From: Bacillus sp. JCM 19058
GTDB taxonomy: Bacteria; Bacillota; Bacilli; Bacillales_H; Bacillaceae_D
Reading direction: 5' to 3'
Assembly: GCA_001310555.1 (NCBI GenBank)
Contig: BAXO01000007.1
Location: forward strand, 25,530 to 89,529
Length of the DNA: 64,000 nucleotides
The notes beneath the pieces were generated by a model. The model made no database searches, had not been told where the DNA came from, and saw nothing but the letters and a program-made list of their open reading frames with translations. The position numbers and the translations under genes are program-made. Below are positions 29,627 to 41,960 of the stretch, piece after piece (the stretch's first letter is position 1; each line of letters begins with the position of its first letter).

Positions 29627-32113
29627 TTATGCTAAAAACCGTCCCGTATAGGAGGCAGGGGTTGCCGCAACATCTTCCGGTGTTCCTGCTGCGATCACTT
29701 CCCCTCCCTCTTCTCCGCCGTCTGGTCCAATATCAATAACCCAATCTGAATCGAGGATGATTTCGCTATTGTGCTCGACGACGATCACGGTATTTCCAGC
29801 GTCCACTAGCCTGTTTAATAGTAGTAGCAGCTTTTTCACATCACTCGGGTGCAAGCCCGTCGAAGGCTCGTCTAGTATATAGAGCGTATGTGCTGACTTC
29901 GGCTTACTTAGCTCCTTTGCCAATTTCAGACGCTGCCCTTCCCCTCCGGATAGTGTTGTGACAGATTGTCCCCACTGTAAATAGCCGAGGCCAACTTCAC
30001 AAAGCAGTTGAATAACGTTCGCTATTTTCTTTTGCTCGTCAAACAATGGCAGGCTCTCTTCAATACTCATATCGAGAATGTCGGAAATTGATTGTTCTTT
30101 GTAAGTAACCGACAAAATGTCATCGTTAAACCTTCTTCCGTGACATACCGGACAGCGCACTTCCAAATCGGGTAAAAAGTGCATATCTACAGAAACGAGC
30201 CCGAGCCCTTGACAGTTTTCACATCTTCCCCCAGGCGAATTAAAAGAGAAATCCTTCGCCGTTAATTTGTTTTGCTTTGCTCCCGGTAATTTGGAAAACA
30301 AAGTCCTGATCAAGGTAAATACATCTGTAGAAGTTGCAATATTGGAGCGTTGCATACGGCTAAGTGGCGATTGGTCAACCGTTATCATCTTTTTCACCTC
30401 TTCAATCCCCGTTATTTTTTCGTAGCCGTAATTGGGTCCACCACCATTCATTCCAGTAGCTAGCACATCATATAACAACGTCGATTTTCCGGAGCCTGAA
30501 ACGCCAGTAACTGAAATGAAGCAGCCTAGTGGAAATGAGACTGTAACATGCTTCAAATTATATTGATAAGCATTATGAATCGTTAAATGCTGTCCGGTTC
30601 CTTTCCGACGGCTTCTGTCAATAGGGCCTGCCTCCCTAAGGTAGGCACCTGTCACTGAATACTCTTGCTCTGTTAAGTCAGCTAAACTGCCTTGTCCAAC
30701 GATATGCCCGCCAAAATGACCAGCGCCGGGCCCCATGTCAATGACATGATCAGCCTCTTGCATCACACTAGTGTCGTGCTCAATAACAAGAACCGTATTG
30801 CCTAGATCGCGGAGCTGCTTCATGACTTTTACAAGACCCTTTGTATCCTTCGGGTGCAGCCCTGCCGTTGGCTCATCAAGAATATAAAGTACGCCTGTTA
30901 ATCCGGATCCAAGAATAGAGCTAATCGTAAGCGCTGGGACTCGCCCCCTGACAAGGAGACAGATTGCCTGTCCATCGACAAATATCCTAAGCCGACATCA
31001 ATAATTCTTCCCACTTTTGTGATTAAATCATGAAGGAAGGTTTCGATTAACGTTTCTCCTTCCGCTAAAAGCTTCCCTTCGAGCCCCTTTAGCCAATCGA
31101 GCATTTCTTTTAAAGAGGACTGCGAGATTTCAGTAATGCTCGCTCCTGCCACCTTGACAAGCCGACTTTCTTCCTTGAGTCGTTGTCCATGACAGGCAGG
31201 ACAGATTTCCTTAAAGAAATAAGCGGCTTCCCCCGAGTCTCCTTCTTTCTCCTTATACCTCCGCCACATTCCAGTAAGTACCCCTTCAAACTTTCCTTTC
31301 CCAACACTTTTTGGAGGCTTGACAGTTGGGAAGTGAGCGGAAAAGGCTTCGCTTTCTACACCGTAATACAATAAAGCGCGCTGAGCATCACTGTAATCCT
31401 TTAACGGGAGATGAGGATCCATCTCCATCTGATAATACTCACCCGCACCCTTTAAAATACTGACCTGATATTGCATGTACGATTCATACCAAATCGTTAC
31501 TGCACCGTCGAGCAGGCTTAACTCCTCATTAAATACCGAAGGCGCGTTAATTTCGACAACATTCCCCAGTCCGTCACACGTTTCGCATGCCCCTTCCGGC
31601 TTATTAAAGGAAAAATGAGATCTTGTTAGCCGCTCCATCCCGTATTGACAGCTAGGACAGTAGACGAATTCGCCTTCCCCCGATGACTCCTCACTCCAGA
31701 AATTTGAAGCTTCCTTCGATTTTTGGTCAAGCGAAGGCACGAAACTTGTTCGGCATCTACGGCAAGTCCGTTCACCCAGCTTTTCATAGATGAGCCGCAA
31801 ATACGTATACATATCCGTAACCGTACCGACGGTGGAGCGTGGATTCCGATTCGTAACGTGCTGACCAACGCTGATCGATGGCGACAGTCCGACAATTGAA
31901 TCTACTTGTGGTTTACTCATCCCATCCGTAACCGTGCCGTTAGACTCCATATATTGCCTTTGGCATTCCCGTTGCAAAATATCCATTGCAAGCGTTGACT
32001 TCCCCGATCCTGAAGGACCAGTCAAAACAACTAACTGATGCTTCGGAATTTCTAGCGATACATTTTTTTAAATTGTTTTCTCGTGCACCCTTGATTGAAA
32101 TGAATTTGTTCAA
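29627..32113 (-). CDS. UvrA-like ABC ATPase (excinuclease subunit A paralogue), frameshifted
   Basis: This is a soluble ATPase with two ABC cassettes. The first Walker A is LTGPSGSGKSTLAMD and the second VTGVSGSGKSTLLYD. Signatures are SLSGGESQRLRLA and TLSGGEGQRLKLAKELS, and Walker B is TLYILDEPSTGLHP. Zinc-binding pairs CRRC/CPSC and CETC/CPAC, CENC/CPVC lie between. At about 828 residues it is shorter than housekeeping UvrA (about 950), like UvrA2/drug-resistance homologues that lack the UvrB-binding insert. Shifts lie in poly-A/T near 32064 and near 30897. The TTG start follows GGGAGG. It may give tolerance to DNA-binding drugs, by analogy only. Confidence 0.82.
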
Positions 32114-32665
32114 ATGAAATCCTCCCTTTTTCAAAAAATAAGCTTCAAGTCAAAGTTTATAACATTTATGCAAGTGCCAAAGTTAATAAAGTTATATACG
32201 ATAACTAAAGCAAAATAATGAATCATTCACGTCACAGGACTTTAAGCTTTTAACTCAAGGAAATGTCCGGATAAAGACTTCCCCTGTTAATTGTTTTCAG
32301 CATCTACCACTATTTTGTCACTTCTGTATCAAAAAGATGGGGCGTTGAATGCTGGCTCAGCACAGTCTCCTTATCATTCTTTCCTGCTAACTTCAGCAAA
32401 GAAAAACTAGGGTGAGAGAAACAATTACTACCTTACGAGCGTTTGAAATACGTGTATGTTCCGGCTCTTTCTTCTAGCAAAGACAGCGGACTAATAAATT
32501 TACTCACGCCACAATATCTTCTAAAAATCAGCAGATCAAAGAACCGCTCTCCTACATCGGGGGCGGTTCGTACAAAGATCGTTTCAGCTAACTAAAACAG
32601 ATCGGATCATGACTCGATTGATTGACCTTATGCCTAGTCTGAGCTAGGGAAGGTCATCAGCTTTA
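32114..32665. other. Gene-free interval
   Basis: No coding frame of note is present. The interval holds a hairpin at 32541-32569 and a weaker one (tgacctt...aaggtca, about 32624-32656), both placed to end the secreted-protein gene, plus the AT-rich promoter region of the UvrA-like gene. Confidence 0.5.
32541..32569 (-). terminator. Probable terminator of the DUF4091 protein gene
   Basis: The arms gaaccgc (32541-32547) and gcggttc (32563-32569) pair perfectly; read on the minus strand the stem runs into TTTG. It lies about 97 bp after the stop. Confidence 0.5.
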
Positions 32666-35600
32666 TTACGATGACTCCTTTGTCCAGCGTTCGATTAAAG
32701 GGCTTGCTGTCGTTGTAAGCTGTTCCCTTGCTTGCTCACTTGCGTATTCCTGATTACCCGGTTTGTTCAAGTGTTTGACGAAATCGTTAAGATGCTTCAA
32801 CGCCTGCTGAAGTGCTTGCTTGTCGTAATGATGCTCAACCTGACGGAGTTTATTTTCTAAAAGGTGAACGAGAGGGCCTTTCACGTCGCCAGATTCGATA
32901 TCGTTTCTCAAATGCTGCTGCAGAGCTAAAATACTTGCCTTATCGTCTGTTTCCGCGTCAATACTTACAGCAAAAAGGTGAATAATGCCTCGATCGATTG
33001 AGTTGGCATCCGGAAGCGTGACACTTGTCACCTTTACCCCTTCCTTAACTGGAACGGACGTATAAAACAAGTAGGTTTCTGTATTCTCCTGTTCCGTTTG
33101 AGTGTTTCGGTAAGGCATAGACGCGACGATTTCGTTATCGAAAGAAGGCTCCGAAGCTCCTCCACCCAGTGTCCAATCACTAAACCCTAGCTGGAATTCT
33201 TCAACCGTTTCGTCTTCATATTGAATCGTACCTGTACCTATGGACGGACCGTGTGCTGCAGAGCCAATAAATCCGAGTTTTGACCCAGCTGCACTAAACA
33301 TAATTGTTTGTCCATCACTAACTATATTATCGAGCGTTCCCGGCTGTCTATCCGGCCACTTAAAACTCATGCCGTCAAAAGCGATCGGGCCACCGGGAGT
33401 CAAGCCCTCGTTTTTCAGTGCTTGATATGAGTAGCTTGAGCCTCCCGTATCATAGTTCGCCTCGCTTGGGCGAGCGTCATCACTGATTCCGTAGTTGTTA
33501 AAGAAAATAGAAATATCCTGCTCTGGTGAGGGAACACCGACCTCTCCATCCATCTCGCCGTTATCTGGGAGGTCATACAGCTCGAGCTCATACACAGCGT
33601 ACATGTTCCAGGTCGAATAGTAGGCATCATTAATTTGAATCCTTAAATTGCGCACGTCTTTGACGTCTGGAATATCGGCGAAGGCTTGCTCCATTACTCC
33701 ATCATCTGTTACTTTTCCAACTAAATGGAACTCTTCGGGCGATCGTTTCCCAGCTTTCTCCGTCCTGACTAACTTGAACATCAATATTAGTAATGCCCTG
33801 CAGTAGGCCTGATACGGTAGACAAAACGAGCGTATTAAACGACTGCGGTTCATCCCATTCCAAAGCAATTTCATGTGGGAATGATGAGTATCGTTATAGC
33901 CTGGCAAGCTGGCAAACATTGTACCGTAGCTGCGTCGACCATTTTATCAGGCCCGTAAGTTGCTCCTTGATCACCTGAACGCGCAGCCGATGCGGTGATT
34001 TCGGAATAGCTTCTGGCCACATTCACGCCTTCTTCATTTTCATGTCCTTTCAATATGCTCAACGTATAAAGCTTTGTAGTCTTTCCGTCGCTTGCAGTCG
34101 ATCGGATCTTAATTTCGCCCTTACCTGTCGGGATATCCACCGTATATTGTGCTCCGCTGTCAATAGGGTTTCCGTTAATCTCAAGCGTCCCGTCTTTATC
34201 TTTGAGCTTCGGCTTAACAGCTATCGTGTTCACCGTTGTAGGCAGCAAAAATTGATAGTTCATTTGGTTTGGCTGAAAGTCAAACGGCGGAACATTGATC
34301 ATTTCCAAGCTTTCGAGGGATGCATCATAAAGCTCCTGTCCTTCGTACATGTGCACTCTGAAGCCGTCAAAGTTCAGCGTTCGATTGTCCAGATTCACGA
34401 TTTTGATCGTATGCTGTTGCCCTGCTGGAAGGTCACGAATGCGATAAATCGTGAAATAATCGTGCTGGACCTTCTCATACAGATTGTCTTTTACTGGGTC
34501 CAAGTCGTTTAGATAGATCGCGACTTTTCCCGCATCCTCGTTTTTTTTCAACGACAACGTCAATCCCCTCTCCGTAAAACTCGTATTCGACAAAATCGTC
34601 AGCATCTGATGTAGAATGAACGCTGCCGGAATAGGCAAATTGCCGGTTCCTTGCGTACCAGTCACCCGAATAATTAATTTCGCTATCTGTATTGTCTGCC
34701 ATGTACGTTCTCGGGGTTTCCTGCCCAAGGTACGGACTCGTCGGCTGCGGAACCTCACCGACTTCCTCACCTGCTGCCGCTTTAACCAAATAGTCGTGAA
34801 GCTGCTTAACATACTCAGGGTCAAGCGTATATTTTGTCGGGTCGTCTGGACTCACAGCCATGTCAGCTATCTCTCTGGCCAGTTCAGGATTCGACTGTTT
34901 GAGCTTCTCCATCAACTCGTAATCCTCAAGCCCGTCTCTATGAGCCTCGTAGCGCAACGAACTTTTAACCGTCATATTCTCCTTATCAGGATAGACAATC
35001 GTCGAATCGCCATCATAGCTACCAACGTACCATGCATTCCAAGCCCAATGTAAATGACCCTCCACGCCCCCTTGATTCAGATTCCAAAATAAAAGCCTCC
35101 CCGTTAACGTGCTGAGTCCAAAACCTGTTCAGCCATGGAGGCTGATTAATATCACAAGTATAGGCCCACAAATCCTTTCCAGCTGCTTGCTCTGCTTGAT
35201 ATTGCTCTTTCTTCTCCTCAAACGCCGGGGTTAACGGAACCCAAACGTCCACATACGGCTTCGTTTCATCCGTCATAAGAATTCCCCAAGGATCGGCATC
35301 CATCGTCTTTAGCTCCGGGGTCACCTGTTTGATTTGCTTCGCGATATACGTCCAGTAATTTTTATGATTGTCAGTGCTCGGCTCATCGCGAATATGCTGA
35401 TACCATTGGAAGCCATTTTCATCGAGCCATCCTTTCGCTTCCAAATGATCGCGAAGGGCCGTTAAGTAATTTTCCAAAAAGACGTCGGTTACGGGCAATG
35501 ATTCTGGTATCGTTTCCCATGGATTGTTTGGCTTTTCGTCATCTGGCATATAGTTTAATACATGGATCAAATGTACGTTGGCGAAATGAGTCATGCCCCT

Positions 35601-36500
35601 GTCGATAAACGTTTGTACATATTTGTCAAATAAAGACCAGTCAATGTCGTCAGGTATTCCTTCTTTAAAAGCAGCTAGATTCGTTCCCGTTGCATCCAGT
35701 AACAGATCGGTCCGGATCCAAATCATATTTTGGCGGTATTCGGTCATCACTTTAGCGAATTCATCCATTAATTCAAACCATTCATCGCTATACGTTTCTA
35801 CACCGTAATAATAATGACCGACGTCGTATTTCTCCGCTGAATCATCGAATGCAAAGCCATCCCAAGTGAATCCGTTTGTCATCGCCCAATGATAATTGAC
35901 AAAATTGGATTCCGAGGTTTCAGGAATTTCTATATCGGCGACCTCAACGTGAATAGGAACGGAAAAATCGCCCAATGTCGTTTTCACGGTAATCGTTCCT
36001 TGATATATCCCTGCAACAGCATCCGTTGGGACATAGCTCGTAACAAAAATGGGCTGGGTTGAGTTAGCCCCCACTTGTATCGAAGCATCGTTGGAGAGCG
36101 GATCGGGTAACTCCGACGGCGGGTAAATTAACTCTCCGACTTTTTCAGGCAAAAAAGCATTCGGCTGAACCGTATCCGCTAATTCGTATTCGACAAAATG
36201 ATAGCTGAAATGGTCGCCTCCAATCGTATGTCCCGAAGAAGTCAGATCGGAGAATTCGACCTCTGTGATTTCAAAAGAAGTCTCGCCCCTCACAGCAATT
36301 TGCGCTCCCTCATACTCGTTTTTGGCTGACACAATTTGAATGCTCGTGTCAGCATCCTGAGGTATCGTGCTAGTTCGATATACGCTCTTCAAAGAATTGA
36401 CAACCCAAACGTCTAATTTACCGCTGTCGGCATAGGTGCTTGACTCAGCAGTGGACAGCAAGGCCACAAAAAGAAATAAGGAAAAAAACTTTATTCTCAT
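32666..36500 (-). CDS. Secreted multidomain GH123/DUF4091-type protein with F5/8C and FIMAH domains, frameshifted
   Basis: A signal peptide (MRIKFFSLFLFVALLSTAES) leads a protein of about 1278 residues. Domains are inferred from sequence. There is a beta-sandwich (about 35-215), a TIM-barrel region with QHIRDEPST as the likely acidic pair (about 216-500), and the DUF4091 motif RYEAHRDGLEDYELM. A carbohydrate-binding-like module (EYEFYGEGIDVVVEK) and a cadherin-like sandwich follow, then an F5/8C discoidin-like domain (SYSEITASAARSGDQGATYG). Next is a module seen at the end of some GH92 enzymes (FQLGFSDWTLGGG), and a C-terminal FIMAH helix bundle (LRNDIESGDVKGPLVHLLEN). Shifts lie near 35070, 34545, 33910 and 33745. 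It probably cleaves or binds an extracellular glycan. A solute-binding protein gene lies just upstream. Confidence 0.8.
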
Positions 36501-36812
36501 TTCGATTCCCTCTCTTCTACAATATCTAGGATCATCCATGCAAAGCGACTGTTACCTATCCGGCAGAATAATTATTTCGGACGATAAACTCTAGCACCTA
36601 TCGGATAGCCCTGCCGCCGGAAATGACTCTTCCACCATCCCGGCAGAGCTTCGGTTAATGCGGCAGGCAAGCACCTGAATAGCTGGAAGCTTATTATGAT
36701 AAGCCCTAGCAGTTGTCCGGTTCGTCTTAGTGGTTTGGTTGTGCTCTGACCTTTGTAAGCCTGACTCACTACTATCTATTACTTTTTAAGAGCTGAGCAG
36801 CCACGCTTTGCT
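36501..36812. other. Interval between binding protein and DUF4091 genes
   Basis: I see no supported gene. Where permease genes would be expected after a binding protein gene there is only non-coding sequence with several ccggcag/ctgccgg words (36560-36665) that could form alternative hairpins. Confidence 0.45.
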
Positions 36813-38132
36813 CTACCCTTCCTTTGCTTTTTCTTCTTTAATCTTAGTTTCTGTCTCTTCTTGAAGCGTTCTTAAAAAGGACACGACATCCTGATCGGAT
36901 TCTGCAAACTCCTCAAGCTTGTAATCAACCAATCGATCCCACTGGCTTTGCCGTTCAAGTGTAGCCGCCGGCAGCTCGTAAAAAGCGGCTACATTCTTTC
37001 CTTCATAGCCGGGAATATCTGCACCGTATTGGCTCAAAACATCTTCATCCTGTAGCACAGTTCCGCTCCCTGCCATTCTTGAAATTCTCAACTGGTTCTC
37101 TTTGGACACATATTCCAGCAAGACAGCAAACGCCTCATCAATATGCTCACTGTCCTTCATTATCATCATCGGGGTCGTCGTCAAATATGGATGAACCGCA
37201 GCCTCGGTCCAGACTGGAACAGGTGCAATATCAATACTTTCTTTTAAGCCTTCTAGCTCTCCCCAGTCGCCGAGTAATGTTGCAGACCAGCCTACATTCA
37301 TTGCAGCTAATCCTTGTGAAAATAAATGTCCTTCTGCTTCAACATCCAATATCCCGGGAATGTTGTAATACTTTCTCATTAAATCAAAATATTTAATAAA
37401 AGCCGGTTCCTTCATTAACAACACTTCATCTGTCTCAGGGTCAACAGGATTCACAGCCCACTGATCCAGAGGAACTCTCGAATCATCAAAGATTAACCGG
37501 TGTATTGTTGACCGTTTCTCTCTCCCGTCATTTTCGTGGCGAGCTCAAGCAATTCGTCCCAAGTCATTTCACCGCTCGGGTAGTCCACACCGAATAGGTC
37601 AAAGATTTCTTTATTGTAGAACAAGCCCTTGAAGCCGACACCATCAGGCATGCCTACCAATCCTCCGTCAGGATCATAGGAGCGGGCATACGACACGAGA
37701 GAAGGGTTGAGCTCATCTACGTTAAATTCACTTTTGCTAATCAGCTCATCGAGCGGGTAAAGTAATTCAGCATCGAGCAGCTCTTTTATTGTGTCATAGT
37801 GGATACTGACAACAATGTCAGGGACAGTGCCGGATGCAAAGATCTCTTCTAAATTGCTCCATGTCGTATCGAACGGAATACGTTCAATCTTAATGTTCTC
37901 AAGCTTCTCCTCAATTTCGCCAAACCTGGAGTTAAAGATTTCGTCATCCCATCCGATGGCCACTTTTATCGTTACAGGCTCTTCTGCATCCACGTTCCCT
38001 GCTTCCTGACTTTCCGTTTCAGACGGCTCTTCATCGACCGGGCTAGTTCCGCCCTCGCTCGTTGAACATGCAGATACAACAATCAATATGCTCGTCAAAA
38101 TAATTCCTAACAGCCAGCCTTTTTTTCATCAT
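36813..38132 (-). CDS. Extracellular solute-binding lipoprotein (family 1), frameshifted
   Basis: With one base removed from the A7 run at about 38120 the N-terminus is a lipoprotein signal ending IVVSACS. An acidic, Ser/Glu-rich linker and the binding domain follow (KVAIGWDDEIFNSRFGEIEE, TVPDIVVSIHYDTIKELLD). A second shift near 37495 joins GERNGQQYTG to LIFDDSRVPLDQWAVNPVD. The C-terminus is charged (TETKIKEEKAKEG). Length is about 440 residues. No permease or ATPase gene is adjacent, so it is an orphan that must share a transporter or act as a sensor. Its divergent neighbour is an AraC regulator and its downstream neighbour a secreted glycan-active protein. Confidence 0.82.
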
Positions 38133-38413
38133 ACGCTCCACTTGATCCAGCCCCCCAATTTTTTTCTCAAATGCTCAATAGGCATTACACTTCTAACTTC
38201 AATGTCATGTGTTTATCTTCGCCTCCCTTCACCACTTTGCTTAACCTTGCTATATAAAGCGCTTCCATTATATTAATAGTAAACGTCTGCCAGCATACTG
38301 TCTCTGCATGATATTGCTTTGTTTTTGCACGATTTTGCTTTACATCTATATGTGAATATCGGATTGCTTCGTTATTTTTTTCGTTATTTTACAGTGAAAA
38401 ATGGAGTGAAGTT

Positions 38414-39310
38414 ATGGGCGTTTTGAGAGGGTATGAGGAATTCCCTATTTTAACCAGTAATACTTTACCATATTTTATTTATCAGCCGCCGCGGGACAAT
38501 CATCTATCGCTATTTAATCCTCATTGGCATGAACAGATCTTTGAAATTATTTACATTGTGGAAGGGAAAGCCAGGTTTCACATAGAGGGACAGACCTTTC
38601 AAGCGATCGAAGGCGATATTTTCTTTATTCGTGAAAGACAGATCCACTCTGGCGAAACGATAGACAAGACTCCGAATTATTATGCAATTCTTTTTAACAG
38701 ACACTTGCTCGCCAGTCCAAATGCTTCAGATCAAGATACGCCTGCCTATTTCTCTGACCATTTGGAGCCACCGCCCGTCCTTAGAATAAATAGTAAGCAA
38801 TATCACATTTTTTCTGAGACTATTCAAGCAATAATTCGTGAGTATGAGCAACAAAAAGCCGGGTATGGGCTTGTCATCAAAGCAAATTTAATATTACTGG
38901 TAACCGCAATGGGGCGGCTTTACCTTGCTAATGATCGACCTAAACGTAGCCGAGAGGCCGATAAGCGAAATTTACACATGTTAAATAAAGTGATGCGCTA
39001 TATCGATGAGCACTATCATGAAAAGCTCACCATCGATAAGGTTTCATCTATTGCCAACATGGGTACCTATCATTTTTGCCGAGTATTTAAGAAGGCGACA
39101 GGGCGTACCTTCATAGAGTACGTCAATCTGTATCGAATCAATAAAGCAGAGGAATTAATCCGTGATGGTGACTTATCGATTACAGATATCGCCGATACGG
39201 TCGGCTTTTGTAATATCAACTATTTCGATAAGCTTTTTCGGAGGTATAAGCATTGTACACCAACGCAATACCGAAAGAAGCACCACCTCCCTTCTGACAG
39301 TAGAACATAA
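38414..39310 (+). CDS. AraC family transcriptional regulator
   Basis: This is an intact 298-residue protein. The N-terminal cupin has HWHEQIFEIIYIVEGKARFH and GDIFFIRERQIHSGE, a typical sugar-sensing AraC_binding domain. The C-terminal double helix-turn-helix has YIDEHYHEKLTIDKVSSIAN, YHFCRVFKKATGRTFIEYV and ITDIADTVGFCNINYFDKLF. It faces the binding protein gene across 281 bp and probably activates the binding protein-DUF4091 unit in response to a sugar. The ATG has GAAGTT upstream, a weak site. Confidence 0.88.
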   Translation: MGVLRGYEEFPILTSNTLPYFIYQPPRDNHLSLFNPHWHEQIFEIIYIVEGKARFHIEGQTFQAIEGDIFFIRERQIHSGETIDKTPNYYAILFNRHLLASPNASDQDTPAYFSDHLEPPPVLRINSKQYHIFSETIQAIIREYEQQKAGYGLVIKANLILLVTAMGRLYLANDRPKRSREADKRNLHMLNKVMRYIDEHYHEKLTIDKVSSIANMGTYHFCRVFKKATGRTFIEYVNLYRINKAEELIRDGDLSITDIADTVGFCNINYFDKLFRRYKHCTPTQYRKKHHLPSDSRT

Positions 39311-39872
39311 CAATACAACTCGGGCTTGCCGAGTTCTGATTACCCAACCCTCTTCGAAGCGTAAGGAGCCCCTTTATTTTTCTGCTAGAGCGACAAGGCA
39401 AGGACGGTGAGATTGAAAAAGCGTCACGGTTAAGAGGCTATACGCTAGATTATGGATGCAGAAATTGTATTGGGGCTCTTTCAAAATGGACATATAGAAC
39501 TAAAGCACTAAATGTCTTTTGAATAGCCGAAAGTGATTAGGTCATCGAATCTTCACGCGGGCGTTCGAGGCTAATAGACTATAGCCGATCATCATGACCG
39601 TTGGACTCGGGTGAAGAAAAAGCCACTTTACAGAATATGCGTAAGTCTCGTTGAAATCACGGCGAGGCTTTTCGATTTCTCGGAAATTTAAGTTCCTATT
39701 TTGCCTATCTACCAAAACAATCGCAGCGCTGCTTAGCACCGAAATACCGAATTTTTTTCATATTTTTCCCTTGGATGGATCCATTACTAAAAAAAATGAA
39801 ATATTGTTGTATTTTGAACAAAATTGATGTTCAATATTAATAAATGATGAAATAGCAGGAGCCAATAGACCG
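39311..39872. other. Gene-free interval
   Basis: Frames here are short and have no family resemblance. A small hairpin (aagtctcg...cgaggctttt, 39643-39672) is the only structure noted. The last 100 bp are AT-rich and should hold the chemoreceptor promoter. Confidence 0.4.
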
Positions 39873-41409
39873 ATGATTAGTCAAAAAAAATCGTTTGATG
39901 CTACTTATTTCCATTCTAGCTTTTATTATGGCAATAATCGTTAATGTATTAGGAAGATATTATTATTTATTTGATCACTCGCATGGGATGGGTGATTTCG
40001 CTTCGACCGAGCATATCGAGCAGCAATTTGGCCTCGTTCTAAACCTTCTTTTAGTAGCACCTGCCTTATTTACTGGGGCTGGGTACATTCTCTTCAACAA
40101 GAATAAAAGTCATCCTTTCATCCCTTATTTAGTAACTTTTGCACTAACCTTTGCTAGTATCGCGATCATTTCTGGTGGGAGTGGCAGGGTCGAATTTCAT
40201 TTTAGTATTTTCATGGTTGTAGCGGCATTGGGCTATTATCAGGATGTTAAACTGCTTTCTATTATGACCTCTATCTTCGCTGTCCAGCATATCGGGGGCT
40301 TCTTATTCTTTCCAGAGCCTGTTTTTGGTGCTCACAGTTATTCCTTATTAATGCTACTCTTACATGCTATTTTCCTTATTTTAACTTCCAGCGCAGTAAG
40401 CTGGCAGGTATTATCAAGTAAAAAGATAGAAGCAGACTTGAGACGGCAACAGCAGGAACAAAGAAGAAGAATTACGGCAGAGCTAGTCAATCGTTTGTCT
40501 TCAACGTCCGAGCAAGTCCTTGATGTTTCACAGCTGCTTTCAAAGAATGCCCAGCTAACTATTGATGCAAGCTCACAAGTAGCGGCTTCCATCGAACAAA
40601 TTTCTAGCGGCACCGAAAAGCAGCTAGAGCAAGTTGAAAAAAATATGAAAGAAATTTTTGATATGAATAGTGAGATTCGAAGCATTACTAAAATGTCCGA
40701 AGTAGTTGCTCAGCAATCAGAGGAATCTACCGAGCATGCGTCTGATGGAGAGCAACTAATCGAGCAATTGCGAATGCAAATGCAAGCAATTAACAACTAT
40801 GTCGACAGCTCCTTCGCCGCTATTCAATCTCTTCAAGAACGTTCTCAAGAAATGGAAAAAACGATCAGTGTCATTACAAAAATTGCCGATCAAACTAATT
40901 TACTTGCTTTAAATGCAGCCATAGAAGCGTCTCGCGCCGGAGAAACAGGGAAAGGCTTTTCAGTTGTCGCTAAAGAAGTCAGAAGACTTGCGGAACAGTC
41001 CTCGGAATCATCAAATCAAATTGCTGGTCTAATTCACCAGACAGTAGACGAAACCGATGACGCGGTGGAATCGATGAATCGAGTAAAGCATGCAGTAGAA
41101 GCTGGGTTGGACATCTCCCACCGTTCTCATTCGGAGTTTACCCAAATATTAGCCGCCTCGAAAGTCGTGAAAGAGCAAATTCAAGAAGTCTCTACATTAA
41201 CACGCAAATTAGTGAAACGGTCTGAATGGGTTAATCAGTCTATGGATGAAGTGACTTCGTTTGCAAAACAGTCGGTAGACGGTACACAGCATATTGCTCT
41301 CATCACTGATAAACAACATAAGCAAACGGAGACTACTTTTAACGTATCAAAAGAATTGAGCAAGCTAACGAAAGAGCTTGACGGGATTATGATTAAGCTG
41401 AAGGAATAG
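39873..41409 (+). CDS. Methyl-accepting chemotaxis protein with six-helix membrane sensor, frameshifted at start
   Basis: The N-terminal about 180 residues contain about six hydrophobic helices with almost no extracellular domain. The rest is a cytoplasmic signalling coil with the conserved tip [20 protein letters not shown] and [20 protein letters not shown]. No HAMP domain is evident. An A8 run at about 39887 must be A7 to join the start MISQK to [12 protein letters not shown]; the ATG at 39873 has AGGA upstream. Total length is about 511 residues. It should signal to CheA/CheW; with so little outside the membrane it may sense a membrane or internal cue. Confidence 0.87.
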
Positions 41410-41436
41410 CTTGTACGGCGCCTTATGATTGATAAA

Positions 41437-41475
41437 AAGCTGCAATGTTTATACGACCTTTAACAATTGCAGCTT
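41437..41475 (-). terminator. Intrinsic terminator after the GNAT gene
   Basis: The arms aagctgcaat (41437-41446) and attgcagctt (41466-41475) form a 10-bp stem. On the minus strand it is followed by TTTT. It ends the GNAT gene and may also serve the converging chemoreceptor gene. Confidence 0.75.
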
Positions 41476-41484
41476 GCCGTGCGG

Positions 41485-41960
41485 TTATCGCTCGTTACTC
41501 AGATGTAATTTCATTCCTTCGTGGGACGCTTTAAAGCCTAATCGTTCATAAAAATGCAATGTTTCTTTCCGTTTTTTTATCCGTCGTTAGCTGGACAAGA
41601 TGGCAGCCCCGTTCTCTTGCTCGTTCAATTGCCCACCGAATCAACTGACTTCCTATTCCTTGACCACGTACTGAGGAGGCTGTACGAACGCCTCTAACGT
41701 CGCTCTCCATCCCCCTTGGTATGTAAGATAAGGATGAACGTAATTTGCAAAACACCGACGACCCGCTTCTCCAAGCAAGCGACTACTAGCTCGTTGTTCG
41801 GATCCGTTTGAATCGCCTGAAACGCATGATGGTAGCATGCAGGTAATGGCTGCTCATAACGCTCTCTCGTAGCACCCAAATCGTCATCGGAAATCATCTG
41901 TACAATACTGTCAAGATCGTCCTCTACTGCGATTCTGAAAATAACTTCGTTTGCCTTCAT
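41485..41960 (-). CDS. GNAT family N-acetyltransferase, frameshifted
   Basis: The product has an N-terminus MKANEVIFRIAVEDDLDSIV. The acetyl-CoA motif SVRGQGIGSQLIRWAIERAR and the end FYERLGFKASHEGMKLHL complete the single-domain GNAT fold. Shifts lie near 41715 and in the poly-T/A run near 41572, and the joined length is about 158 residues. The ATG at 41960 follows AGGAGGATCG. The substrate is unknown; the closest-looking families are small aminoglycoside- or protein-acetylating enzymes, but nothing here decides. Confidence 0.8.

Noticed and set aside
36572..36769. A 65-codon minus-strand frame in the binding protein-DUF4091 gap, considered as a permease remnant
   Set aside because: It has one short hydrophobic stretch but no EAA loop or other permease motif, and no credible start.
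39542..39739. A 65-codon minus-strand frame between araC and the chemoreceptor gene
   Set aside because: There is no ribosome binding site, no recognisable motif and no partner gene.
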